From Andalucia godoyi (taxonomy: Eukaryota; Discoba; Jakobea; Jakobida; Andaluciidae), in contig VRVR01000018.1 in the NCBI GenBank assembly GCA_009859145.1, forward strand, positions 191,688-255,687: a DNA stretch of 64,000 nucleotides. Reading direction: 5' to 3'. Shown piece by piece: positions 11,031-20,636 of this stretch. A program made the position numbers and the translations under genes. The notes under the pieces were generated by a model. It ran no database searches and was not told the DNA's origin. It saw only the letters and a program-made list of their open reading frames with translations. How positions within the stretch are numbered: position 1 is the stretch's first letter; each line of letters opens with the position of its first letter.

Positions 11031-12192
11031 AGATTCTGGTGAGCCCATTCTCGAGTTTGAAAATGTGCACAAGACGTATCTCCTTGGTGTCGAGGGAATT
11101 CCGGCGCTACGGGGCATATCCTTGAAGATACACCGTGGAGAATTTGTCATTGTGTATGGAACATCTGGCGGAGGAAAAACAACTTTGCTGAATATCATTG
11201 GAACCATTGACAAACCGACAAAAGGCTCCCTGCGCATTGGTGACACACGCATTTCAGCCAGTACCAAGGACTCGGATCTTTCGTCTATTCGACTTTTTCG
11301 ACTGGGATTCGTTTTTCAGACATTCAACTTGCTTTCTGCAATGACTGCTCGAGAAAACGTAGAAATGCCCATGATTCTGGCTGGCAAGCTTAGCCGAAAG
11401 GAGCGAGAAGAACGAGCACTGTCCTTGCTGGACAAGTTCGGAATCAAGGCACGAGAAGGCCACTTACCTTCTCAGCTGTCTGGTGGCGAGCAACAGCGAA
11501 CGACAATCGCTCGTGCAATTGCAAATAACCCTGATATTTTGTTGCTGGATGAGCCCACAGGAGATCTTGATTCATTGAACACAATGATTGTCATGGACCT
11601 GCTGTTCCGATTGAATGAATCGGAAGGGATCACAATGGTTATGGTTACGCATGATCCCAACCTCAAAAACCTTGCGAGTAGGGTGGTTTACATGAGAGAT
11701 GGCAAGGTGTTTCGAGAAGAGTACACGGATCCCGAGGTTAGAAGACTGGAATATGTCAAGTTGGTAAGTCAGCTGAATGCAGCCCGCATTGAACGCGGAT
11801 TGGTGCAAACATCTCTCGACAGCGAGGAAGAAGAAGTTGTACCCCAGTCGTTTACTGCTGCAACGGAGTTTCGCACACCTGCATCGTATCACACCAGTTC
11901 CGCTCAAATTCCTGTTTCCGAAGAAGAGCTTGCGCTGTCGAAACGGAAAGATTTCAACTTTGAGGAATTTCTTCGTGGTTCTGTTTCCCATCTCAGACAT
12001 GTCCAGTCTCATGATATTGTGGACAATGCAGCCAGTGGATCCTCGCGCTCGAGGCAGTTGACAGTGGCAACCAACGAAGGTGCATCGACGTCGACTTCTG
12101 CGGCGTCGACACCATCGGCCTCCGCTGTGACGACGCCTTCGAACAATCCGGACCGCAATTTGAAGCAAGATGTACTAATCCCAATATCATGA
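10821..12192 (+). CDS. LolD/MacB-type ABC ATPase with C-terminal tail, two exons
   Basis: I join exon 1 (10,821-10,863) to exon 2 (11,033-12,192). The join is frame-exact and gives 400 residues starting MQHDSTCDTNTDES. The ATPase domain holds Walker A GTSGGGKTT (57-65), signature LSGGEQQR (163-170), Walker B ILLLDE (183-188) followed by PTGDLDS, and an H-loop VTHD. Closest type is the LolD/MacB/FtsE ATPase subunit, seen in some protists as stand-alone ABCH proteins. There is no membrane domain, so a partner permease would be encoded elsewhere. About 170 Ser/Thr-rich residues of unknown role follow the ATPase. Reading straight through the intron would give a Cys-Val repeat, an artefact of the GT microsatellite. 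The substrate is unknown. Confidence 0.85.
10864..11032 (+). other. Intron of the ABC ATPase gene, mostly GT microsatellite
   Basis: The 5' site is GTATGT and the 3' site is TACAG. Joining restores codon 15 (a|at) in phase. A branch-point-like CTAAT lies at about 10,918-10,922, about 110 nt from the 3' AG. The tract between is almost entirely GT repeat. Confidence 0.8.
10944..11028 (+). repeat. (TG)n microsatellite, about 42 units, inside an intron
   Basis: An uninterrupted TG dinucleotide run fills the space just before the 3' splice site of the ABC gene intron. Confidence 0.95.
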
Positions 12193-12335
12193 TGCGTCAA
12201 ACAAAGGAAGAAGGACCATTGTTTGCAGGCGCGGTGGTATGGATATCTTTCTTATCTTTTAAACTACGTCCGAGAATAACAAGTACCGTCATAAAACGGC
12301 AACGAAACAATCTATTCGCCAGCGTAAGCTTCGTC

Positions 12336-12987
12336 TCATGGATAACGAGTACTGCCCTGCGAAGAACCACGATATCCCGTGCCAGGAGGCGGAGGAGGAC
12401 CAGAAATGTTCTGGATTGATGGCAGTGGCGATTGGTCGTACGGGGGGCGCTGCATTATGGATGGATGATATTGTGGGTGCATTCCGGGAAATCCAGGACC
12501 CTGAGGAGGTGGTGGAGGTCCAGTAGCAAAGTACGCACCAGGAGGAGGAGTTTGCGACGGAAACGGATACGGCCCTTGCGGATGATTGGGTGTCGGAACT
12601 CGCTGCGGAATCCCCGGATGGCCCTTCTGAATCATCATGGCGCCAGGCTGTGGCGACGCAGACTGCGGCGGATGCCCCATGTAATCGTACTTCGGATGAC
12701 GCCCTGCATCTTGCGGGGCGTACAGAACATCCTGGACGTTCACCACAGCTGATCCTTGACTGACACCTTTGGGATCCATAGGCTGCACTCCAGGTACAAG
12801 AACACCAACGGGACTGTGAGGAACAACACTACCAGACTGACTCTGAGCAATTGGCATTGCCGGATGACCTTGACTTTGACCAGGTTGTGATTGTTGGGCC
12901 TGAGAAACCTGTTGACCCTGCGACGCTCCTGGCTGTCCTGTTGGCAACATGCCCAATTGCTGCTGCAAATGCTGTTGCTGTTGTTGT

Positions 12988-13046
<59 letters not shown>

Positions 13047-14490
13047 ATAGATCCACAATGCGATCACATAATGGGTTGCACAACGGTTCATGCCCTGTAA
13101 CATCTTTGGAACAGGAGTGCGTGGAAATGACCTTTGCGAAATTTGACGTTGTGGAATTGGGCCAGGTGTCCCATACACAAGATGATTTCCCACCATGCCA
13201 GGATGAGGTGCTCCGGGATGATGATGATGTGCGTGCATCAACAGCTGCATCTGCATCTGCAACACCACTTGAGCAGACGGGAATTCCGCGCTCAAGCCCC
13301 AGTCTCCATTTGAATAGTGCTGCATAAGCAACGAATCCAAGACAGCCAAATTTACAGGCGGCTCGGATAGCGTGAGACGTGCCAAGAACGCCTCGTCAAG
13401 AACGTCCTTCGTGAGAGGCGAAAAGTGAAACTCCTTCTTTTCGGGGACCGCGCGGGGCTTCTCGGGAGGAGCAACCACCTCTGGACCTGTTTGTGCATGT
13501 CCATGTGCGTCAACGCCATTCGCAGCTTCGGCAGCATCGCGCTTTCTCTTTCTCTTCGGCTGCGAAGGCGCAGCGGCAACACCGCGATCCGCAGACGGGT
13601 GGACTGCTGCTGTTGCTGCTGCAGTACCAGTCGCAGCAGCAGCAGTCGGTTGCTGCTGTTGCAACGAATGCTGGAGTTCTTTTTGCGACGCACCACCCTG
13701 TTTGTCGTCATCAAACTCTGCTCCCAGAAGATCGTCCTCGGAAACCGCTTTCCGTGCTGCAGCTTTTGCACTTCTGCTCTGACTCTTCTGCGGCGCCGCA
13801 GCGGTAGTACCGGTGGTGGCAGCAGCACTTCCCGCAGATCCTCCACCAGACTTCGTACTCCCGGTCTTTGCAACAGGAGCTGCTGGCTGAGAACTGCTCG
13901 CTGCTGCCGTGAATTCGTCGTCATCATCGGAAATCTCTTCCTTTACCTTCCGTGACGAAGCACGTGATTTGGAGGCAGTAGGCGCAGAAGGCGCAACAAC
14001 ATCGTCACCTCCATTCAAGCCCGGAACAGATGCAGCATCCAAGTTGAACATATTCAACGCCAGTCCAAGCAGCGCTTCCGCTCCCTCGGCGTCCGCAGTG
14101 TCAATCAGCGCCGAGTCCTCCAACGACCGGCCTCCTCGAGAAGCCTTTTTTCTTCCCACTCCTCGTTTCTTCTGCTGTTTTACAACATTGAAAAATTCAG
14201 TTAGAATCTGCACGAGGGAAAGTAGGACAGCGCAAAAGAAAACAAAAGAAAAAAGGAACAAGAACAGAGCAGAGAGGATGATGACATACTTTGGAATCGA
14301 CATCGGCCGTTTCCTGCATTTGCTTAAGATCATTGTCTCCAACGGATTCGTCGAGAGGTGTAAGATACGTCTGCAGAGGCTTTGAACACGTTTGTGTGCC
14401 AAGCTGTTTCTGCACATACTGTGGAATGCTCATTGTCCCAGGATCCTCCGCGCCATCACGACCGCGCCCACGACCCCTTCGATTCGACAT
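12336..14490 (-). CDS. Poly-Gln, low-complexity protein of unknown function, two exons
   Basis: Exon 1 (14,490-14,290) encodes 67 residues with an N-terminal RGRGRGR box. Exon 2 (14,174-12,336) encodes 612 residues, for 679 in all. The first exon has a short conserved-looking stretch (SIPQYVQKQLG). The middle is Ala/Ser/Lys-rich, with a basic KRKRKRD patch that could be a nuclear signal. A compact region with SPLTKDVLDEAFLARLTL follows. The C-terminal part is Gln/Pro/Gly/His-rich with a run of about 25 Gln. The composition is like transcription or chromatin co-regulators, but I recognise no domain and assign no function. The 3' end is 143 bp from the convergent ABC gene. Confidence 0.65.
12970..13047 (-). 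repeat. CAG/CAA repeat encoding poly-Gln
   Basis: Mixed CAG and CAA codons give about 25 consecutive Gln in the low-complexity protein. The mixed codons suggest selection or age rather than a fresh slippage tract. Confidence 0.9.
14175..14289 (-). other. Intron of the poly-Gln protein gene
   Basis: The 115-nt intron starts GTATGT and ends AAACAG. A TTCTAACT branch-point match lies about 30 nt before the 3' AG. It is a phase-0 join after codon 67. Splicing replaces a hydrophobic unspliced readthrough. Confidence 0.75.
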
Positions 14491-15206
14491 TGATGCAGCA
14501 ACACCCTCTTTTTTTTCTCTTTTTTTTCCCCCTTCTTTGTTTGTTGTATTCAACAACAAAAACAAAAATAGCAAAAACAGCAAAAACAGCAATAAAAATT
14601 AAAAAGTACGAATTCTAATAGGAACAGCAGCAATTACAATACTAATGAAATCAATGAAAACACAGCAATGCGCAGAAACAGAGAAACCGTGATCGTCCGA
14701 TGAGTGAAAGAAAGCTGTCAATCCACGCAAGGTCCGTTTCAAAGCAGGGATGCGTGTAGTGCAGCCAGGCGGTACCGATCAGAGAAACAAGCAACAGAAG
14801 ATGATGAAAAATATAAAGAGAAAAAAAAGTTGAAGAAGAAACGGAAGAAACAAAAAGAAGAAGAGACAAAAAGAAGAGGAAAAAGAAAACAGGCTTTCTA
14901 TCGTGTTCACTCTTTGTTGTTGTTGTTGTTGTTATTGTTATTGTTTAGTTGTTTGTTGTTGTTTGTTGTTGTTTTTTCCCGATTCAAGAGTCTGTCGCAA
15001 GGCATCAAGTAAACCAGGGGTTCGCTCGCAGCCCGCCGAACTGGGCTCGAACTCGGGATAGCTTTGGGGAAAAAAACTGTGGTCTTTTTTTATCTTGTTG
15101 TTTTTTACTTTATTATCGATTTGTTTTTGTTGCAGTATTTTTTTTTTATTTTTTTTTTTTGGGTTTTTAATCTTTTAATTAGAAAAACAAAAGAAAAAGA
15201 GAAAAG
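14491..15206. other. Spacer with simple-sequence tracts
   Basis: No gene is visible here. It holds A/T-rich and GAA-rich stretches, a TTG repeat at about 14,912-14,978 and poly-T runs up to the EXPERA gene. It must contain both the poly-Gln gene promoter (minus) and the EXPERA gene promoter (plus). Confidence 0.5.
14912..14978 (+). repeat. (TTG)n-rich tract
   Basis: Imperfect TTG/TTA triplets and GTTT blocks, in intergenic sequence. Confidence 0.8.
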
Positions 15207-15728
15207 ATGATTCTTCTTCGCGGATCGCGTTCGTATGATCTGACGCTGGGATTGTTTTTTGCGGCGTTTGTGGCAGTCTGTGCGCTTGTTGAAGCACCGT
15301 ACTGCGCGGGATTTCCAGTTTCTGCGGACTCTCCTATTGCGAGTCTTCGTGCGTCGTACGACTGGTGCAAAACTGCGGATGTTCTGTTTCTTGTACGACC
15401 GTTGTGGGTCCAGGTGGCGACGTGCTTCCATGCATTCTTCTTTGGACCAATGTATTTTCTCTTCGCCGTGTGTCTGGTGTTGCGCATCCAGGCCATTCGC
15501 ATCCCTGCGCTCGTCGTCTGTGGAATGAAGCTGTATGCAGGTGCGCTTTACATGGCTGGCAACCTTGGCGATGCGCAGTTCGCACCCGTCAAGCCTTGGC
15601 TGTTTGTCCTCCAATCCTCCTCATACATGATGATCCCGTTCCTCATGATGGTCAGAATGGCACGGCCAAATCCATTCGGGGCCGCTGCAAAGCACCAATC
15701 GGCTGTCGCCGATAAGAAGCGGAAATGA
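15207..15728 (+). CDS. EXPERA-domain ER membrane protein, TMEM97-like
   Basis: The 173-residue protein has four hydrophobic segments (about 11-29, 59-80, 85-110 and 130-150), the layout of the EXPERA fold shared by EBP, TM6SF2 and TMEM97 (sigma-2 receptor). The last segment (SSSYMMIPFLMMVRM) matches the TMEM97 C-terminal helix. The C-terminus is KKRK, a dilysine KKXX-type ER retrieval signal. In the family these proteins bind or isomerise sterols; the exact substrate here is inferred only. It is convergent with MED6 across a repeat-rich spacer. Confidence 0.7.
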   Translation: MILLRGSRSYDLTLGLFFAAFVAVCALVEAPYCAGFPVSADSPIASLRASYDWCKTADVLFLVRPLWVQVATCFHAFFFGPMYFLFAVCLVLRIQAIRIPALVVCGMKLYAGALYMAGNLGDAQFAPVKPWLFVLQSSSYMMIPFLMMVRMARPNPFGAAAKHQSAVADKKRK

Positions 15729-15805
15729 TGCGCTTCCGGGTCCTTGTCCATGCACTGCTTTTGCGAAGACTCCTGAGCGAGGTGGGCGGGTGAAGCATCA
15801 TCCAA

Positions 15806-15855
15806 AACAACAACAGCACAACAACAGCACAACAACAGCACAACAACAGCACAAC
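15806..15855 (+). repeat. 11-nt tandem repeat (ACAACAACAGC)
   Basis: About four to five near-perfect copies, directly followed by an AAT triplet tract. Confidence 0.9.

Positions 15856-15904
<49 letters not shown>
15856..15904 (+). repeat. (AAT)n microsatellite
   Basis: About 16 uninterrupted AAT units in the 3' spacer between the EXPERA and MED6 genes. Confidence 0.95.
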
Positions 15905-15978
15905 TTCTCCACAAAAAGACATGTCATATATGTACACACACGCAAGAAGACATGAAACACATTGCATCAAACTACCAC

Positions 15979-15979
15979 T

Positions 15980-16008
<29 letters not shown>
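15979..16008 (+). repeat. (CA)n microsatellite
   Basis: About 15 CA units in the same spacer as the AAT tract. Confidence 0.9.
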
Positions 16009-16010
<2 letters not shown>

Positions 16011-16093
16011 TACGACAAATTCGCCGTGATTGGGGTGCTGCGTGATCTGTATTCTCCAAAGAAAAGTCCAGGCTGGAAGAGCAGAAAACGGAC

Positions 16094-16477
16094 CTACTCT
16101 GGCTGTGATCCCGTTTCTCTGAGCATCCACGCTCGATATTCCTCAAATGCATTGGCCATATGCGCCGTGGCGTTTCGCAGTCTCATTTGCAGCCAGGAAT
16201 ACAGCTCCTTTCCTTCAAACACGACTCCATCAAGGACATAGTACACGGCAACAGTAGACACATCTTGTTTGTAACGCATCTCTGCATTGATTATCGTGAG
16301 TCGCGGAGGCTCGCATTGCGCAACGCGGTAGCGAAGTCCATCGACAACATCTAGCGCTTCAAGAGGCATGTTTCGCATCAATGCAATCTGGTTCAGCGAA
16401 GTCCGATCATAAAAGGAAGACGACATAAAGCTACGCATGTCCCGATCACGCTGCTGCTGCACATACGTCACATTCAT
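16094..16477 (-). CDS. MED6: Mediator complex subunit 6 (MED6), short
   Basis: The 127 residues match the conserved MED6 core: FYDRTSLNQIALMRNMPLEAL, then an IINAEMRYKQ strand, YYVLDGVVFEG, and the closing helix LRNATAHMANAFEEYR. MED6 sits in the Mediator head and links it to RNA polymerase II. The usual N-terminal part before the FYDRT motif (with a conserved Trp) is mostly absent: only 22 residues precede it. Either the protein is reduced or a short 5' exon has been missed. I found no convincing GTAYGT-type exon upstream. It is divergent from NUP155. Confidence 0.85.
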   Translation of the reverse strand: MNVTYVQQQRDRDMRSFMSSSFYDRTSLNQIALMRNMPLEALDVVDGLRYRVAQCEPPRLTIINAEMRYKQDVSTVAVYYVLDGVVFEGKELYSWLQMRLRNATAHMANAFEEYRAWMLRETGSQPE

Positions 16478-16595
16478 CTTTGTGCTTTACAAACTACCAA
16501 AACAGCAACAACAACAATATACAAGAAGTACAAAGAAATAATAATTTTTAAAAAACAAGAAATGCGAGAGGGACAAGCATGCCCACCTAAGCGCC

Positions 16596-16615
16596 TTACG
16601 TAAAGAATCACGTGA
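16596..16615. promoter_or_regulatory. Paired palindromes TTACGTAA and TCACGTGA
   Basis: Two perfect 8-bp palindromes are separated by 4 bp in the divergent promoter. The second contains the CACGTG E-box/G-box core, the first a bZIP-like ACGT core. Their use as factor sites is inference. Confidence 0.4.
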
Positions 16616-16927
16616 TGCTGGGGAACCTCACTTTTTTCCTCCTTCTTCGCGGACTGCACCATCGCACCGCTGCATTCTCAAACCTCGAATGCTTTTCATT
16701 TCACTTCTTGTTTCTTCTCTCCTTTATTTTCTTGTTTTATTTAAATTTATTATGTTTTATTATTATTATTTGTGCTTTTCATACCTTGTTCCTGCATATT
16801 TTTTGGTCTTCCGAGAGATTGTGAATTCCTGTGTCGAGTGAGTAGAGGTATTTCCAATCTCTTTTTTTTTCTCATAAAAAGTTGTAGGTTCTCCCGCTGC
16901 CACCGCGACAAATAAGGACCGTTCTTC

Positions 16928-16954
16928 GTTGTTGTTGTTGTTGTTGTTGTTGTT
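16928..16954 (+). repeat. (GTT)n microsatellite
   Basis: About nine GTT units about 65 bp before the NUP155 start codon. Confidence 0.9.
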
Positions 16955-17020
16955 TTGTGTGTGCGTGTGTGTTTTCCTGTTTTGTTTGGTTTCGTTGGGT
17001 CTTTTACAAAAGAGTAAGAG

Positions 17021-20000
17021 ATGGACATTACGTTTGACCGGTTGCAGACGTTGATGGTGCAGCCGTTGCCGGATGCGCATTACACGCATGCTCGGCTCGT
17101 GCATGCGTCTTCTTTACCGATTCCAGAGCCTCTGGTACGACGTGCTGACCCGCAATTTCATGCAAAGCCTCCTTCTCGAATAGATGCAACCTGTCTGTTC
17201 CCGATCATCCATCGTGCGTATATCACCATTGACGAAACATTGTACATGTGGGACTATCTCTATGGTGGGTTTTTGCAAGCGTACAAGGCAGATGATATTA
17301 TAACTGCGGTGCATCTGTTGAAGCCGTCGGAAAATGTTCTGGTGCCCTCCATTCCATTTGTGATTGTGATTTCCACTCTGAGAACTGTCTCGCTCGTTGC
17401 TCTTGTTCCTTTGTCGGGGACGGGGGGTCTGGCTCCAAACTTGAACAGTCAATTCGGTGGAAGCGGTGGCATGTTGCACGCTTCCTCCAGCAATATTGAT
17501 TTTGCGCTGGAGCCGACTCCTATTCGAGTCAGCTCCGAAGATCTCATGTTCACGAAGATTGTATCGACTCTTGACGGTAGAATATTCATGAGCGCTAATG
17601 ATTGTTCCCTTTATGAGTTTTCCTATGGAATAGTCGGAGCACGACTAGTCAATTTGTGTACTCCGAGCTTTTTGCAGTCATTGCTTCCATCTTGGCTTAA
17701 TCCAACACATTCTGCAACGTCGAATGAAATCGTGGATTTGGCGGCTACAAAAGACGGGTCCATGTTAGTGTTTGCTCTGCGGTCTTCCGGACTTGTTGAA
17801 TGTTGGAGGCTTGGAAAGCGTATTGTGACGTACAAGCCACAGGGCGAGACACAGCTGACTGCGATCCGCGTCGTTGGTGATGGTGGACGAATTCGTTTGT
17901 TCGGGACGCTATCCGGAGGATGGGAAGAAGTTCAAATTGTTGCCACTCATCAAACGTCAGTTACGTCTGACCCTGCATCCGCGCATGCGACGTACAAGCT
18001 CGTGTACGACCGACCAGATTCATTCGGGCCGGTTCGTGAGGGTGCTCCAGGATCTCCGCTGCACGCTTTCTTCGTTAGTCGAGATGGTCTTGTAGTTTTA
18101 GGCGCCGCCGCGTGTACAGACGAATTGCAGACGGATTGCATCATGATGGCTGGATCCATGAGTCCTGTGCCCATGCGTATCGAAGGCCGCACTCGAGAAT
18201 TTTGCGAGGCAACAGATGATCAGTCAGCGGATGGAATTCGTTCGTTCGTGGTTTCCACTGCCGCTGGTCTCCATTTGTTGAAGCGGCTACGAATCAGTGA
18301 TATTCTTGAGGAAGAGTTATCCAAGGAAGGGCATGCTATCCGACCTGAGAGCTTCGGTGTCAATGAAATAGAGTTTGCGGCCTTGCTTTTGACTGTCATG
18401 GAACACCATCACCACTACTCATTGAGTGGGTCGTCTGGTACATCCGCATCTGGATCCGTTTTGAATGGCTCTGTGCGCCTCAACTCGACAACCACTGCCG
18501 GTTTGATGAAGAAGCTGACTTCAGTCGCGACGAAGTGCGATTTGATTCTCTCGAATTCTCACGAATTTCCTCCAGATCGCTGTTTTGAAGGAGCGCTTCA
18601 TCTGGCAGCACGGTTGCTCAAGCCTGTTGCGCAAACTCCTCTGCGGCAAGCCGTTGCGCAGGGCTCCTCCCATTTGTATTCTTCTTACCTTAGTGCATCT
18701 CTTCAATCGCTGTCTCGCAATCGATTTGTGGTCTGTACGCCGCTGTCGAAGATCTTGGATCGGGCGTCTCAGCTCATCGCATTCGGTTCGGTTCTTATTG
18801 CTGCCAAACTGCCCGCGACTGTTGTTTATGCACCGCAACTTAATGATTCGAATCCCTTTCTGTGGGAACTGCTTAGAGACCCCGCTAAGGATGAACAGGT
18901 TCGGCAGATTGTCCATGATATTCTAATGCGGCTACCTCAAGTTCTCTCGGCCTCTGCTACCGCAAATAGCGTAAGCAACAATCTCCTTGAGGCATTGGCT
19001 CAACAGTGCCCGCACTTCTTTAGTGGATCCGAGCGTGCACGCGCAGAAGGGCTGGATGCACTTGCACAAGGAAGATACTCGGACGCCGAGCGAATCTTCG
19101 CAGCCCACAAATTGCTTTCAAAATTTGAAGACGCGCACACCGTCACGCAGCATGTCCTGCAGGCTCGTGAGAAGGCAGTTTCTCTGGAAACGAAGAATGT
19201 GCTTACCTTGCATGCCGTTTCACTGGCTTTGCTTTTCTTGTCGCATCCGTGTCCGGATGTTTCGTCCACCGAGGACGCTCTCAATGCCCAGGAGCGCATT
19301 TGGAATACTGTTGTAGTACCATTTCTTGCTAGTTCCCCAAGTGTGTTCCAGAAAGTTGCAAACTGCGATTCCTATTCTGTGCATACTCGTTTGTACGATC
19401 AGATGTTCAAGAACGGTCAGCGAACGGATCTGCTGAAACTGCCTCTGTCATTGAGCAATTCCTCGCCAGCCCATGTTTCCCTGGTTACGAGCTTTGTGCG
19501 CCGATTTTTGGAACAGCGAGGAACAGCCGAGGATCTGTATGAGTTTTACATGATGCTGTCGCGTCCGGGCGATGCTGCGCTGTACATGGCGTCTGTTGCT
19601 TGCGACAAATCTGTTGGAATGCCCTTGGAGAGTCGCCTACGGTATTTGCAATATGCTCGAGTCGCTGCCGCAGAAGCTGTTGTCTCTCCCTTTCCTACGG
19701 CGAACAACTTGGCATCGATACCGTCATTGCAACAGAGTCAGCTTGCCTCTGCTGCGCAGAAGATTGCACACACAATTGCTGTTGCTAGGGTGCAAAAGAT
19801 TGCGTTGGACGAGCTGGAAGAATACGGACTGTTGGATTCTCTTGACCAGCATTCCAAAGATGCAATCTGCAATGGGTTGATTGATGTGCCAGAATTGTTT
19901 GACTCCTTTGCCGTGCAATACAAGTTGTACAGAACCGCGATTTCTTGCTGTCATGTTTCGAGGATTGCTGGACAGGATATTGCAGACTATTGGATCGGGG

Positions 20001-20461
20001 CCCTTTCTCGTCCTGAAGTTAATCCCGGTCTTGTTTTTGTTACATTAGTGGACATGTACAGTGCAGATGATCTGTGCTTCCCAATCAAGCGCATCGTGGA
20101 AGTTGTCGAGTCGCCTCGTCTTGGTCCTCAAATTCCTGATTCGGCTGTCATTCTTTTGAAATCACAGGTTGACCTGAAAAGGCTTGTGGATGCATATTGG
20201 TCTTATTTTTCAGATTATGAAAGGTCCAACCCGGAAAAACTGCGTCGTGCACTTGTATTCGTCGAGTTTCTAGAAAGTATTCAATCTCTCCAGAAAGCCG
20301 TGGTCACCCCTGCGAAGTCCGCGGTGATTTCCGTTGACGACAAGTTGAATCGAATCCGTGTTCCGACGGAAGCTCTTCGTCTTGCCCAGGCCTTGGCAAC
20401 TGTTCCCGGTGCTGGAGAAATCGCTCCTAGGGTAGAAGCCTTGCGCATAGCTCGGCAGTAA
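17021..20461 (+). CDS. NUP155: Nucleoporin NUP155 (Nup157/170 family)
   Basis: The 1,146-residue protein matches the large inner-ring scaffold nucleoporin. The N-terminus has the family run DATCLFPIIHRAYITIDETL, then MWDYL. A beta-propeller (about 1-450) is followed by an alpha-solenoid to the end. In the pore it binds membrane and the NUP93 complex. Length is a little under the yeast and human proteins (about 1,390-1,500). The start ATG is the first in frame and begins the conserved region soon after. It is divergent from MED6 and convergent with LIS1, about 175 bp between stops. Confidence 0.9.
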   Translation: MDITFDRLQTLMVQPLPDAHYTHARLVHASSLPIPEPLVRRADPQFHAKPPSRIDATCLFPIIHRAYITIDETLYMWDYLYGGFLQAYKADDIITAVHLLKPSENVLVPSIPFVIVISTLRTVSLVALVPLSGTGGLAPNLNSQFGGSGGMLHASSSNIDFALEPTPIRVSSEDLMFTKIVSTLDGRIFMSANDCSLYEFSYGIVGARLVNLCTPSFLQSLLPSWLNPTHSATSNEIVDLAATKDGSMLVFALRSSGLVECWRLGKRIVTYKPQGETQLTAIRVVGDGGRIRLFGTLSGGWEEVQIVATHQTSVTSDPASAHATYKLVYDRPDSFGPVREGAPGSPLHAFFVSRDGLVVLGAAACTDELQTDCIMMAGSMSPVPMRIEGRTREFCEATDDQSADGIRSFVVSTAAGLHLLKRLRISDILEEELSKEGHAIRPESFGVNEIEFAALLLTVMEHHHHYSLSGSSGTSASGSVLNGSVRLNSTTTAGLMKKLTSVATKCDLILSNSHEFPPDRCFEGALHLAARLLKPVAQTPLRQAVAQGSSHLYSSYLSASLQSLSRNRFVVCTPLSKILDRASQLIAFGSVLIAAKLPATVVYAPQLNDSNPFLWELLRDPAKDEQVRQIVHDILMRLPQVLSASATANSVSNNLLEALAQQCPHFFSGSERARAEGLDALAQGRYSDAERIFAAHKLLSKFEDAHTVTQHVLQAREKAVSLETKNVLTLHAVSLALLFLSHPCPDVSSTEDALNAQERIWNTVVVPFLASSPSVFQKVANCDSYSVHTRLYDQMFKNGQRTDLLKLPLSLSNSSPAHVSLVTSFVRRFLEQRGTAEDLYEFYMMLSRPGDAALYMASVACDKSVGMPLESRLRYLQYARVAAAEAVVSPFPTANNLASIPSLQQSQLASAAQKIAHTIAVARVQKIALDELEEYGLLDSLDQHSKDAICNGLIDVPELFDSFAVQYKLYRTAISCCHVSRIAGQDIADYWIGALSRPEVNPGLVFVTLVDMYSADDLCFPIKRIVEVVESPRLGPQIPDSAVILLKSQVDLKRLVDAYWSYFSDYERSNPEKLRRALVFVEFLESIQSLQKAVVTPAKSAVISVDDKLNRIRVPTEALRLAQALATVPGAGEIAPRVEALRIARQ

Positions 20462-20636
20462 AAAGAATCCTTTGCGTTCTTGTTATTAGTATTAGTACTA
20501 GTACTGTAATGAATGCTTCCCAAAACAAAAACAAAAAAGCGAATTTTTATTTTTCTTCTTTTCCTTGTATAGTTTTACAAAAACTTGTGTTCGTCTGTGT
20601 CCTTCTGCAGACCACATGCAAGACGCAGAATCGCAG

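Larger units (their letters stand above)
16478..17020. promoter_or_regulatory. Bidirectional promoter, MED6 / NUP155
   Basis: A 543-bp divergent spacer. It holds two 8-bp palindromes close together (16,596-16,603 and 16,608-16,615), AT-rich stretches, and a GTT repeat at about 16,928-16,954 near the NUP155 start. Confidence 0.5.

Noticed and set aside
10924-11032. Cys-Val dipeptide repeat domain fused to the ABC ATPase
   Set aside because: It is the translation of a GT microsatellite. A consensus donor and acceptor remove it and restore the frame exactly.
12829-13327. Ala/Leu/Val-rich plus-strand frames over the poly-Gln tract
   Set aside because: They are complements and frame shifts of CAG repeats.
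14996-15060. tRNA-like T-arm sequence (GTTCGAG on the minus strand)
   Set aside because: Stem positions do not pair and no D-arm or anticodon arm is found at the right distance.
15806-16008. CRISPR-like short repeats
   Set aside because: They are contiguous micro- and minisatellites without spacers, in a eukaryotic genome.
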